Source: Leucobacter sp. L43 (GTDB lineage Bacteria; Actinomycetota; Actinomycetes; Actinomycetales; Microbacteriaceae). Taken from it: a stretch of 64,000 bases of DNA. Below are positions 33,074 through 41,166 of this stretch, one piece after another. Under the pieces are notes generated by a model. The model was not told where the DNA came from. It ran no database searches and worked only from the letters and a program-made list of their open reading frames with translations. The position numbers were made by a program, and so were the translations under genes. The stretch lies in contig NZ_JAENJG010000003.1 of NCBI RefSeq assembly GCF_016597785.1, forward strand, positions 248,001-312,000, in the 5' to 3' direction. Position 1 is the first letter of the stretch; every line of letters starts with the position of its first letter.

Positions 33074-34741
33074 TCACGCCGCCCGGTAGAGCTCCTCGCC
33101 GAGCACCGTGGTGCTGCGAACGCGCGAGGAGAGCAGCGCCTCGGGTGCCGCTTCGAGCGGGTTCACGTCGAGCACGATGAAATTGGCGCCGAGGCCCGGT
33201 CGGATTCGGCCCGTCGTCGCATCCATCTCGCCGGCGAACGCACCGCCTGCGGTGATCGCCGTCAGCGCGTCCGCTGGGCTGAAGGTGCGCTCCGGGTGGT
33301 ACGGGGCCCGTTCGGGATCGAGCGCTGAAGCGCCGGTGAGCGCGATGTAGAGGTTGGGAATCGCCTCGTGCGGCGCCGTCGGCGCATCGGTGCCGAGGGT
33401 GATCGCAACGTTCGCCGCGCGGAACTTGTGCCAGGGGAACCCGAGTTCCTGGCGTTCGTCGCCGAGCTGCGCCTTCCAATTGTCGAGTACGGCGGGATCG
33501 CAGTGCACCGGCTGCATCGACGCGATGACGCCGAGCTCGCCCATGCGGATGATGGTGTCGTCCGCGACGCTCTCGAGGTGCTCGATCCGGTGGCGACGAG
33601 CGCGGGGCCCGTTCATGCGCACGCAGTGCTCGACCACATCGAGGGCGATCTGACTGGTGCGATCGCCGATCGCGTGCATGGCGATCTGCAGGCCGGCTCG
33701 ATCGGCGGCCTCGGCGACGGGGAGGATGCGCTCAGCTGTCCAGATCGGCTCCGCGTTGCTGCCGTTCGCGTAGGGCGCGAGCATCGTGGCCGTGCACGCG
33801 TCGATGACGCCGTCCATGATGAACTTCACTCCAGCTACCCGCAGCCAGTCGGCCGCACTGCTCGCGGCGATCTCATCCCGGAGCGTCGCGATGCGCGCTG
33901 CGCCTGCCACGTCGCGCGCCGCGTCACCCGTCGGCTCGAGGATCCAGTGGGCGGTGATGGGGAAGGGGAGACGGCCGTCCCGGTCGATGATGGCGCGCAG
34001 CCCGTCGACCTCCGCCGCATTCAGCGACATCTCGGTCGCTCCGGTCACGCCGGCCTCGAGATAGGTCGCGAACGCGCGATCGAGCGCGGCGACGACATCG
34101 GCTTCAGTCGTCTGGGAGAGCAGGAATGCCGAGGCGTATTGCGTACCGGCGGTCTCCAGCAGCAAGCCCGTCGCATCGCCCGCGGCGTCTCGCACGATCT
34201 CGCCGCCGACGGGATTCGCGGTGTCGCGCGTGATGCCCATCTCTCGGAGCGCCGCACTGTTCACCCAGACCGAGTGGAAGTCGTTGGCGTCGAGATACAC
34301 GGGCACATCGGGCAGCACCCGATCGAGCATCTCGGCGGTCGGCATGCCGTCGCCGATCGCGTCGAACAGCCAGCCGCTGCCGAGCACTCTCGCCCCGGCC
34401 GGGTCGGCGGCTCGCGCAGCGACCAGGCGTTCGTGCATCTCGGCGAGCGAGGCGCAGTCGCGTAGCTGCACGCGGGCGAGCGACTCGCCGAACCCGACGA
34501 GGTGGGTGTGGGAATCGATGACGCCGGGAGCGACGAATCGCCCCTCGAGGTCCACCTCGACGACCTCCCGCGATCCGGCGCCGCCAGCGACCCCTCCGAC
34601 GGCCGTGCGCACATCGTCGATCGACCCGACGGCGATGAACCGTCCGTGCTCGACGGCGAAGGCCTGGGCGATCGGGGTGGGCTGCTCGGGGGTGGGATCG
34701 GCGGTGAAGACGACGGCGTTGCGGTACAGGGTGGTCGTCAC
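33074..34741 (-). CDS. YtcJ-like metal-dependent amidohydrolase, module 1
   Basis: 555 aa from GTG 34741, five bases after GGAGG. The Amidohydro_3/YtcJ family is evident: VDLEGRFVAPGVIDSHTHLVGFGESL with His78 and His80, LGSGWLFDAIGDGMPTAEMLDRVLPDVPVYLDANDFHSVWVNSAAL, MHAIGDRTSQIALDVVEHC, RHRIEHLESV, and GTDAPTAPHEAIPNLYIALTG with the metal Asp. Such enzymes hydrolyse amide or ester bonds of small exogenous compounds; the substrate is unknown. It lies 73 bases after an APC permease gene on the same strand, so uptake and hydrolysis are probably linked. A paralogue with the same partner type is at 38654-40300. Confidence 0.9.
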   Translation of the reverse strand: MTTTLYRNAVVFTADPTPEQPTPIAQAFAVEHGRFIAVGSIDDVRTAVGGVAGGAGSREVVEVDLEGRFVAPGVIDSHTHLVGFGESLARVQLRDCASLAEMHERLVAARAADPAGARVLGSGWLFDAIGDGMPTAEMLDRVLPDVPVYLDANDFHSVWVNSAALREMGITRDTANPVGGEIVRDAAGDATGLLLETAGTQYASAFLLSQTTEADVVAALDRAFATYLEAGVTGATEMSLNAAEVDGLRAIIDRDGRLPFPITAHWILEPTGDAARDVAGAARIATLRDEIAASSAADWLRVAGVKFIMDGVIDACTATMLAPYANGSNAEPIWTAERILPVAEAADRAGLQIAMHAIGDRTSQIALDVVEHCVRMNGPRARRHRIEHLESVADDTIIRMGELGVIASMQPVHCDPAVLDNWKAQLGDERQELGFPWHKFRAANVAITLGTDAPTAPHEAIPNLYIALTGASALDPERAPYHPERTFSPADALTAITAGGAFAGEMDATTGRIRPGLGANFIVLDVNPLEAAPEALLSSRVRSTTVLGEELYRAA

Positions 34742-34814
34742 GGTGGCCTCCGGAGGTCAGGTGGTGAATGGGGGGATCTGGGGCGCCGCGCTCGTGCGGC
34801 GCCCCCTGCACGGG

Positions 34815-36248
34815 CTAGCGCTCTGAGCGCGCCTCTGCCGCGTCGAGCGGGTACTCCGCCGAGAGGGCGTCGATCGCTTCGGTCGACGGGATCTCCTCAG
34901 AGAAGTTCAGCTTCGGCACGGGCTTGCGGAAGAAGCCGGTCTTCAGCGCCAGAATGACGACGCCGATGAGCATCCAGATGCCGCCGACGATCCAGGTGAG
35001 GCCCTCGAGCGAGGTCCACAGCCAGATGGTGAGCCCGAATCCGACGAGCGGGATCACGCCGTACCGGAACCAGCCCCACGCCGAGACGGGCTCGGTGCGG
35101 CCGCCCTTCGGGAAGAGGTAGGTGCGGATGACGGAGAGGTTGACCATGGCGAATGCGGCGAGCGCGCCGAAGCTGATCATGAACGCCGCCTGGTCGAGGC
35201 TGACGAAGAGGCTCGCGAGGGCGACGATCGAGACGGTGGTCGCGGCGACGATCGGGGTGCCGAAGCGCTTCGAGAGGATGCCGAGCGGTTTCGGGAGGAT
35301 GCCGTCGCGGCCCATCGAGTAGAGGATGCGCGACACGGCGACCTGGCCGGCGAGGCCGGAGCCGAAGCAGCCGGCGACGGTGATGATCACGAAGATGGCT
35401 GCGAGCACTTCGCCGCCCACGTGGCTGAAGAGCACGGCACCGGCCGCGTCGAGCAGCTCGGTCGACGCGGTGCTCCAATCGTCGAGGTAGTACGCGCGTG
35501 CGCCGACGTACGAGACGACGATGAAGATCAGGCCGCCGATGATGGTCGTGAGCATGATGGCGCGGGGGATGTCGCGGCGCGGGTTCTTCGCTTCTTCGGA
35601 CAGGGTCGACACGGCGTCGAAGCCGAGGAACGAGAGCGCGAGGATGGCGGCGCCCGTGAAGATCGGGCTGTAGCCGACGGAGCCGGGGATGAAGGGTTCG
35701 AGCAGTGACGGCGCGTTCGGGTCGTTGATCGCTGCCTTGATGGCGAGGATCGCGAAGACGATGACGGCGGCGAGCGAGACGACGACGATCACCGTGTTGA
35801 TCTTGCCGACCAGCGAGATGCCGAGCACGTTGAAGACGAACACGGCGATCAGCGCGGCGAGCGTGAACACCCACGTCGGGACGCTCGGGAACTGGGTGCT
35901 GGCGTAGAGCCCGAGAATCAGGAAGTTGATCATCGGGATGAAGAGGTAGTCGAGCATGAGCACCCAGCCCGTGAGGAAGCCGGTCGTGCCCCCGAAGGAC
36001 TGCTGCGAATACGTGTAGGCGGATCCGGCGACGGGGTAGCGGCGCACCATCGCCGCGTAGCTCGCCGCGGTGAACAGCATGACGACGAGGGCGACGATGT
36101 AGGAATCGACGAGGTGGCCCTCGGTGAGCTGGTTCACGATGCCGTAGGTCGTGAAGACGGTGCCGACCGCCATGTACGAAAGCCCGAACAGTGTGAGGGT
36201 GATGGGGCCAAGAGTGCGCTTGAGATGCGCCCCGGTTGCTTCGCTCAC
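34815..36248 (-). CDS. APC-superfamily amino acid/amine permease, module 1
   Basis: 477 aa from GTG 36248, five bases after AGGAGA. Twelve membrane segments with APC motifs: LGPITLTLFGLSYMAVGTVFTTYGIV at helix 1, YPVAGSAYTYSQQSFGG, LDYLFIPMINFLILG, FLGFDAVSTLSEEAKNPRRDIPRAIM (consensus amphipathic region), and GRDGILPKPLGILSKRFGTP. This is the AAT/PuuP-YeeF-like branch that imports amino acids or polyamines. It is nearly collinear with the permease at 37203-38615, differing mainly in loops and C-tail, so the two are paralogues. Divergent from a TetR regulator with a palindromic operator between them. Confidence 0.92.
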   Translation of the reverse strand: MSEATGAHLKRTLGPITLTLFGLSYMAVGTVFTTYGIVNQLTEGHLVDSYIVALVVMLFTAASYAAMVRRYPVAGSAYTYSQQSFGGTTGFLTGWVLMLDYLFIPMINFLILGLYASTQFPSVPTWVFTLAALIAVFVFNVLGISLVGKINTVIVVVSLAAVIVFAILAIKAAINDPNAPSLLEPFIPGSVGYSPIFTGAAILALSFLGFDAVSTLSEEAKNPRRDIPRAIMLTTIIGGLIFIVVSYVGARAYYLDDWSTASTELLDAAGAVLFSHVGGEVLAAIFVIITVAGCFGSGLAGQVAVSRILYSMGRDGILPKPLGILSKRFGTPIVAATTVSIVALASLFVSLDQAAFMISFGALAAFAMVNLSVIRTYLFPKGGRTEPVSAWGWFRYGVIPLVGFGLTIWLWTSLEGLTWIVGGIWMLIGVVILALKTGFFRKPVPKLNFSEEIPSTEAIDALSAEYPLDAAEARSER

Positions 36249-36315
36249 TGAATCTCCTGTGATGTGGCGGCTGGTGCCGGTGCCGTGCGCCGATTCCGTC
36301 TGCGGAACGACCACC

Positions 36316-36336
36316 AAAATGAACAAGGTTCTTTTT
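36316..36336. promoter_or_regulatory. palindromic operator candidate for TetR 1
   Basis: A 21-base imperfect palindrome centred on 36326: AAAA-t-GAAC, three-base centre AAG, GTTC-t-TTTT. Eight of nine arm pairs match. It shares the core GAAC-N3-GTTC with the operator of the second TetR module (40346-40370). It lies midway between the APC and tetR starts. Confidence 0.6.
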
Positions 36337-36424
36337 GACGTGACTAGACTAGACGGAGATCGTCGGGAGCGCGAGTCGAGTGCATCGGTTCGCGCCGCGA
36401 AGCGTCAGCGAAGGAGTGATGCGC

Positions 36425-37105
36425 GTGACTGAGTCAGTGCGGCGACGCGTGGGGCGCCCGAGCGAGCAGGTGCTCTCGCGGGTCAGGATCGTGGAGACCG
36501 CGCTCGATCTGCTCGACGAGCACGGCGAGGGCTTCGGCATGCGCGACCTGGCGCGCGAGCTCGGGGTGCGACCCTCAGCGCTCTACAACCACGTGGAGAA
36601 CAAAGAAGACGTCTTCCGCGGCATCCGCGAGGTGATCGCGGGCCGGGTGTCGCAGCGCGAACTGGAGCACGAGCCCTGGGACGTGGCCCTCGCCGCTTGG
36701 GCGAGATCGTATCGAGACGCGTTCGCCGCGCACCCTCCGACGATCGCACTGCTCGCCGTCATGCCGTTCGACCCCGGCTCGCACGTATTCGCCTCGTACG
36801 ATCGCATCGTCGCGCTGCTGACCTCGGAGGGGTGGAGCCGGGCGGCTGCCCTCAACATCCTCGTCGCCTTCGAGTCCTTCATCCTCGGCTCCGCGCTCGA
36901 TGCGGCTGCCGCACCCGACATGATGCACGCGCGCGACCGCGACGACGTTCCGAACTTCACTGCGGCGTACGAGGAGCGCGATCGGCAGGGCTCGGACACG
37001 GGCACCGGGCCCGCGGATCAGGCCTTCGCCGCCGGTCTCGAGCTGCTGCTGCGCGGCCTCCGATCCGAGCAGCGCGAACGGGAGGCCCAGCTGGCTCCGC
37101 GCTGA
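36425..37105 (+). CDS. TetR-family regulator, module 1 (TetR_C_11/GAL4-like C-domain type)
   Basis: 226 aa from GTG 36425; AAGGAG (36411-36416) is eight bases upstream, too close for ATG 36419. The HTH is SRVRIVETALDLLDEHGEGFGMRDLARELGVRPSALYNHVENKEDVFRGI. The C-terminal ligand domain contains HPPTIALLAVMPFDP, AAALNILVAFESFILGSALD, and ADQAFAAGLELLLRGLR. It aligns along its length with the TetR at 40462-41166, including HPPTIALLAV-P-DP and AFE-FILG-ALD. It probably represses the divergent APC-amidohydrolase pair via the palindrome at 36316-36336. The stop codon lies in a terminator loop. Confidence 0.9.
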   Translation: MTESVRRRVGRPSEQVLSRVRIVETALDLLDEHGEGFGMRDLARELGVRPSALYNHVENKEDVFRGIREVIAGRVSQRELEHEPWDVALAAWARSYRDAFAAHPPTIALLAVMPFDPGSHVFASYDRIVALLTSEGWSRAAALNILVAFESFILGSALDAAAAPDMMHARDRDDVPNFTAAYEERDRQGSDTGTGPADQAFAAGLELLLRGLRSEQREREAQLAPR

Positions 37106-37119
37106 ACAGCGCGGAGCCA
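37092..37119 (+). terminator. hairpin with the tetR1 stop codon in its loop
   Basis: TGGCTCCGCGCTG (37092-37104) pairs perfectly with 37107-37119, leaving two loop bases; the TGA stop (37103-37105) falls at the tip. The same design is seen at the lipid kinase gene. Confidence 0.65.
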
Positions 37120-37146
37120 CTGCGCGAGCGCGAGCGCACGCATAGA

Positions 37147-37188
37147 CGCACAGCGGCCCCCACCCGTGCGGGCGGGGGCCGCTGTGCG
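37147..37188. terminator. very stable hairpin between tetR1 and APC 2
   Basis: CGCACAGCGGCCCCC (37147-37161) and its complement (37174-37188) give 15 perfect pairs; after one mismatch CCCG/CGGG adds four more over a TG loop. It serves the convergent tetR1 and APC 2 genes. No T-tract. Confidence 0.75.
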
Positions 37189-37202
37189 CGCGGCCGCGGT
37201 GA

Positions 37203-38615
37203 CTATCGCGGGTCGAGCGGGTAGTCCTCCGCCAACTGATCGATCTGCTCGGTGCTCGGATCGCTCTCCGAGAAGTCCATCTTCGGCACGGGCCGGCGGA
37301 AGCCGCCGGTGACGAGCGCGATGATGACAACGCCGACGGCCAGCCAGATCCCGCCGACGAGCCAGGTGAGGGCCTCGAGCGAGCTCCAGAGCCAGATCGT
37401 GAGCGCGAACCCGATAAGCGGCATGACGCCGTACCGGATCAGGGCCCAGGCGCCCTCCGGTCGCTTGCCGTGCTTCGGGAAGAGGTAGGTGCGGATGACC
37501 GAGAGGTTGACCATCGCGAACGCCGCGAGGGCGCCGAAGCTGATCATGAACGCGACGGTGTCGAGCGAGAGGAAGAGCGCGGAGAGCGCGAATACCGACA
37601 CGACCACCGCGGCGATCACGGGAGTGCCGAAGCGGGAGTGCAGTCGCGAGAGCGGCTTCGGCAGCATGCCGTCGCGGCCCATCGCGTAGAGGATGCGCGA
37701 CACCGACACCTGGCCGGTCATACCCGAACCGAAGGCGCCCACCACGTAGATGGCGACGAAGAACGACGTGAACCAGCTCGTGCCGAAGCTGTCCATCACG
37801 GTCGTTCCCGCAGCGTCGATCTGAGCGCTGCTGAGGGTCGACCACTCGGGGTTGAACGCCAGGGCGCCGGCCCACGAGACGAGGATGAAGAAGAAGCCGC
37901 CGAGCATCGTCGCGAGCAGGATCGCGCGAGGGATGTCGCGGCGCGGGTTCTTCGCCTCCTCAGACAGTGTCGACACCGCGTCGAAACCGAGGAAGGAGAG
38001 CGCGAGGATCGCGGCTCCCGACGCGATCGCGCCGATGCCGCCCTCACCGAAGGTGAAGGGGTCGATGAGGCCGACCGACTGGTCGCCGCCGAGGTACTGC
38101 TTGAATGCGAGCGCGACGAAGACGACCACGAGCACCACGGAGAGGGCGATGATGACGAAGTTGACCTTGTTCACGAGCGTGATGCCCAGAATGTTGAAGA
38201 CCAGCACGAGCACCAGCGCGACGAGGGTGAAGACCCAGATCGGAATGGCCGGGAACTGGGTGTTCATGTAGATGCCGATGAGCATGAAGTTGATCATCGG
38301 GATGAAGAGGTAGTCGAGCAGCATGACCCAACCGGTCAGGAACCCGGCCGCGCCCCCGAAGGACTGCTGCGAATAGGTGTACGCCGATCCCGCGACGGGA
38401 TACTTGCGCACCATCGCCCCGTAGCTCGCCGCCGTGAAGAGCATGGTGATGACCGCGACGACGTAGGCCGCGGGGAGGTGCCCATCGGTGACCTGATTGA
38501 CGATGCCGTAGGTCGTGAAGACGGTGATGACCGTCATGTAGGTGACCCCGAAGAGGGTCAGGCCGGTGAGGCCGAGTGCCCGCTGCAATCGGGGCTTGGA
38601 CTGGGTGTCGCTCAC
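37203..38615 (-). CDS. APC-superfamily amino acid/amine permease, module 2
   Basis: 470 aa from GTG 38615, preceded by AGGAGA. The same fold and motifs as the module 1 permease: TGLTLFGVTYMTVITVFTTYGIVNQ, KYPVAGSAYTYSQQSFGG, LLDYLFIPMINFMLIG, FLGFDAVSTLSEEAKNPRRDIPRAI, GRDGMLPKPLSRLHSRFGTP, and an ending QIDQLAEDYPLDPR matching AIDALSAEYPLDAAEARSER. Twelve membrane segments. It follows its amidohydrolase by 38 bases, the reverse order to module 1. The differing extracytoplasmic loops (residues ~195-215 and 265-290) suggest a different ligand. Confidence 0.92.
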   Translation of the reverse strand: MSDTQSKPRLQRALGLTGLTLFGVTYMTVITVFTTYGIVNQVTDGHLPAAYVVAVITMLFTAASYGAMVRKYPVAGSAYTYSQQSFGGAAGFLTGWVMLLDYLFIPMINFMLIGIYMNTQFPAIPIWVFTLVALVLVLVFNILGITLVNKVNFVIIALSVVLVVVFVALAFKQYLGGDQSVGLIDPFTFGEGGIGAIASGAAILALSFLGFDAVSTLSEEAKNPRRDIPRAILLATMLGGFFFILVSWAGALAFNPEWSTLSSAQIDAAGTTVMDSFGTSWFTSFFVAIYVVGAFGSGMTGQVSVSRILYAMGRDGMLPKPLSRLHSRFGTPVIAAVVVSVFALSALFLSLDTVAFMISFGALAAFAMVNLSVIRTYLFPKHGKRPEGAWALIRYGVMPLIGFALTIWLWSSLEALTWLVGGIWLAVGVVIIALVTGGFRRPVPKMDFSESDPSTEQIDQLAEDYPLDPR

Positions 38616-38653
38616 GATGGTCTCCTTTGATTCGTGCAACGTCGAGGAACGGG

Positions 38654-40300
38654 TCAGGTGGTGATGGAAGTGCTCAGGAAGGTGGTGTCGCCGGCGAGCC
38701 AGGTGCCGTTGACGACGATCTCGGCGATCGCCTCCGGGGCGATGGTCAACGGGTCGGCCGAGAGCCAGGCGGCGTCGGCGACGCGGCCCACCTCGAGGGT
38801 GCCGCGATCATTCGCGAGGGCCTGCCGCGCGATGCCGGTGGTGTAGGCGCCGAGCGCGGCCGCGGCGCTGATGCGCTCCTCCGGCAGCCAGGCGTCGGCG
38901 TCGGGCTCGGTGTGGCTGTGGCGGGTGATGGCGGTGGAGAGCGCCGGCCGCCAGTCGCGGGTCGTCACCGGCCAGTCGCTGCCGAACGTGACAGTGGCTC
39001 CGCTGCGATGCACCGACCCGATGAGGTACTGCCATCCTTCGCGGGAGTGGCCGAGATGCGGGATCGTGAGGTCGCGCATCACCGCGTCGCACTGCGCCCA
39101 GTACGGTTCGAAGTTCGCGATGACCCCGAGTTCGGCGAAGCGCTGGACGTCGGCGGGATCGAGCAGCGCGACGTGAGCGATGACGTCGGCGCGCTCCCTG
39201 GCGGGGTTCGTCGCGCGGGCGTGCGCGAGCGCATCGAGCGCGCTGCGGTTCGCGGCGTCGCCGATCGCGTGGAGGTGCAGTTGGAACCCCTCCGCGTCGA
39301 ATGCGCGCACGGCCTCGGCGAGCTCGGCGTCGCTCCAGTTCGGCAGCCCGCGATCATCGGGCCGGTCGGCGTATGGCTGGATGAGTGCGGCGGTGTGGCT
39401 CTCGATGACCCCGTCGAGGAAGAGCTTCACCGTCTCTCCGCTCAGTCGCGGGTGGTCCAGCGACCTGACGCGGTTGCGGTTCGTGACGAACTCGGCGACC
39501 TGCTCGCGCCAGCGCGCCGGGTCGGCGCGGAATGCGAGGTTGACGCGCGTGTGCAACCGTTCCTGCTGCGCCGCTTCGAGGTAGAGCTCGAGGTCGGCCG
39601 GCTCCACCCAGGCGTCCTGAATCCAGGTGGTGCCCTGCTCCGCGTAACCCCGGGTCGCCCGTTCGAGCGCTTCGAGCCGCTGATCCAACGCGAACGGGGG
39701 CACCACGTCCGCGATGAAATCGTTGGCCGCCGCCTCCTGCAGGGTTCCAAGCGGTGCGCCATCGGCCCCGCGCACGATGCGGCCGAGCTCCGGGTCGGGG
39801 GTGTCGGCGGTGATGCCGCCGGCGGCCAGCGCCGCACTGTTCACCCACGCGGTGTGGTAATCCCAGGCGCGCAGGATGGTGGGGGTGCTCCCGGTGACCT
39901 CGTCGAGCCAGCGGGCGTCGAACAGACCGCCTTCGGAGAAGGTCGCGTCATAGCTCGCACCCACGATCCACTCGGCGTCGGGGTTCTCGGCCTTCCATGC
40001 TGCGACGGCGGAGACGATGCCTGCGAGGTCGGCGGCTTGCCGCACCTGCGGACCGAGCGCCTCGACGCCGCCCAGGACGGGGTGAGCGTGGCCGTCTCCG
40101 ATGCCGGGCACGAGCGCGCCCCCGGCGAGATCGATCACGGTCGTCGCCTCAGCGGTGAGCGCCCGCGCGTCTTCCCCGATCGCTGCGACTCTGCCCGACC
40201 GGAAGGCGATCGCGTCGCTCGTCGCACGGTCCGCGCCCCCCATCGGATCGACGATGACGGTTCCGTTCACGAAGACGGTGACGTGCGAGGCTTCACTCAT
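38654..40300 (-). CDS. YtcJ-like metal-dependent amidohydrolase, module 2
   Basis: 548 aa from ATG 40300 (AAGGAT upstream); the frame is open for 83 more codons, but that would cover the tetR2 operator and start. Motifs: IDLAGGALVPGIGDGHAHPVLGG with His71 and His73, YHTAWVNSAAL, LHLHAIGDAANRSALDALAHA, DVIAHVALLDPADVQRFAELGVIANFEPYWAQCD, and TFGSDWPVTTRDWRPALSTAITR with the metal Asp. It is clearly related to, but well diverged from, the module 1 enzyme (HSVWVNSAAL, LQIAMHAIGDRTSQIALDVV). Predicted cytoplasmic hydrolase of a compound imported by the permease downstream. Divergent from tetR2. Confidence 0.9.
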   Translation of the reverse strand: MSEASHVTVFVNGTVIVDPMGGADRATSDAIAFRSGRVAAIGEDARALTAEATTVIDLAGGALVPGIGDGHAHPVLGGVEALGPQVRQAADLAGIVSAVAAWKAENPDAEWIVGASYDATFSEGGLFDARWLDEVTGSTPTILRAWDYHTAWVNSAALAAGGITADTPDPELGRIVRGADGAPLGTLQEAAANDFIADVVPPFALDQRLEALERATRGYAEQGTTWIQDAWVEPADLELYLEAAQQERLHTRVNLAFRADPARWREQVAEFVTNRNRVRSLDHPRLSGETVKLFLDGVIESHTAALIQPYADRPDDRGLPNWSDAELAEAVRAFDAEGFQLHLHAIGDAANRSALDALAHARATNPARERADVIAHVALLDPADVQRFAELGVIANFEPYWAQCDAVMRDLTIPHLGHSREGWQYLIGSVHRSGATVTFGSDWPVTTRDWRPALSTAITRHSHTEPDADAWLPEERISAAAALGAYTTGIARQALANDRGTLEVGRVADAAWLSADPLTIAPEAIAEIVVNGTWLAGDTTFLSTSITT

Positions 40301-40345
40301 GCTGCATCCTTGCTGCTCGGTGCCGGAGGGCGGGAGGTCTAGAGT

Positions 40346-40370
40346 GGTAAACGAACGGGGTTCGTTTACC
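40346..40370. promoter_or_regulatory. palindromic operator of TetR 2
   Basis: A perfect 25-base palindrome: arms GGTAAACGAAC and GTTCGTTTACC around the three-base centre GGG. It lies between the amidohydrolase and tetR2 starts, and the core GAAC-N3-GTTC recurs in the module 1 operator. Confidence 0.75.
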
Positions 40371-40461
40371 GGCGGGTCGAGAATAGTACGGATTCTCCGG
40401 CAGAGCGAGCGAACGCACGGATTCGTTGCGCAATCCGTATCGACGAGCACGAAGGAGTGGC

Positions 40462-41166
40462 ATGGCCAGCGAGGAGTCTGCGAAGCGGCGGCGAGCCGGC
40501 CGGCCCAAGCAGAACGTGCTGTCGCCTCGGCTGATCCACGAGACGGCACTCCGCCTCATCGACCGGCACGGAGTCGAGGGTGCGGGAATGCGGGCGATCG
40601 CGGCTGAGCTCGGTGTGCGGCCCTCATCGCTCTACAACCACGTCGCCGGTCAAGCCGAACTCATCGCGGGCGTGCGCGACCTGGTGAGCGAACGGATCCC
40701 CACCGCCCCGTTCGCCGAGCTGCCTTGGGATGCGGCGCTCGAGCAGTGGGCGCTCGGGTATCGGCTCGCCTTCGCGTCGCACCCGCCGACGATCGCGCTG
40801 CTCGCCGTGCAACCACTCGACCCCGATTCGAGCACGTCGTTCATGTACGACGCGGTCGCGGCCGGCCTGGTGCGCGCTGGATGGCCGCAGGAGCGGGCGC
40901 TCTCGGTGATCGTGGCCTTCGAGTGCTTCATCCTCGGGGCGGCGCTCGATCTCGCGGCGGACCCGGCCATGCTCGATCCGGGGCGGCGGGGCGACGTGCC
41001 GGCCTTCTCAGCGGTCTACCGCGCGCGAAGCGAGGCGCTCGAGGCCTCCGGGACCAGCCCGGCCGACGACGCGTTCGGCATCGGCCTGCGTGCGATGCTC
41101 GCCGGCCTCCGCGCCGAGTACGCCGCTCTCGCAGCGCAGAAGAACGACGATCGGCGACGCTCCTAG
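40462..41166 (+). CDS. TetR-family regulator, module 2
   Basis: 234 aa from ATG 40462, four bases after AAGGAG. The basic N-terminus KRRRAGRPKQNVLSPRLIHETALRLIDRHGVEGAGMRAIAAELGVRPSSLYNHVAGQAELIAGVRDLV holds the HTH. The ligand domain includes HPPTIALLAVQPLDP, RALSVIVAFECFILGAALDLAADPAML and ADDAFGIGLRAMLAGLR. Paralogue of the TetR at 36425. The similar recognition helix (GVRPS-LYNHV) fits the shared operator core. Its stop overlaps the purU stop (CTAG). Confidence 0.91.
   Translation: MASEESAKRRRAGRPKQNVLSPRLIHETALRLIDRHGVEGAGMRAIAAELGVRPSSLYNHVAGQAELIAGVRDLVSERIPTAPFAELPWDAALEQWALGYRLAFASHPPTIALLAVQPLDPDSSTSFMYDAVAAGLVRAGWPQERALSVIVAFECFILGAALDLAADPAMLDPGRRGDVPAFSAVYRARSEALEASGTSPADDAFGIGLRAMLAGLRAEYAALAAQKNDDRRRS

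Noticed and set aside
34741-34760. CCTCCGGAGG palindrome before amidohydrolase 1 as an operator
   Set aside because: It is the ribosome binding site GGAGG with its chance complement; ten bases of palindrome are not notable at this GC content.
40301-40549. 83-codon extension of the module 2 amidohydrolase
   Set aside because: It would cover the TetR2 operator and promoter; the ATG at 40300 follows AAGGAT.
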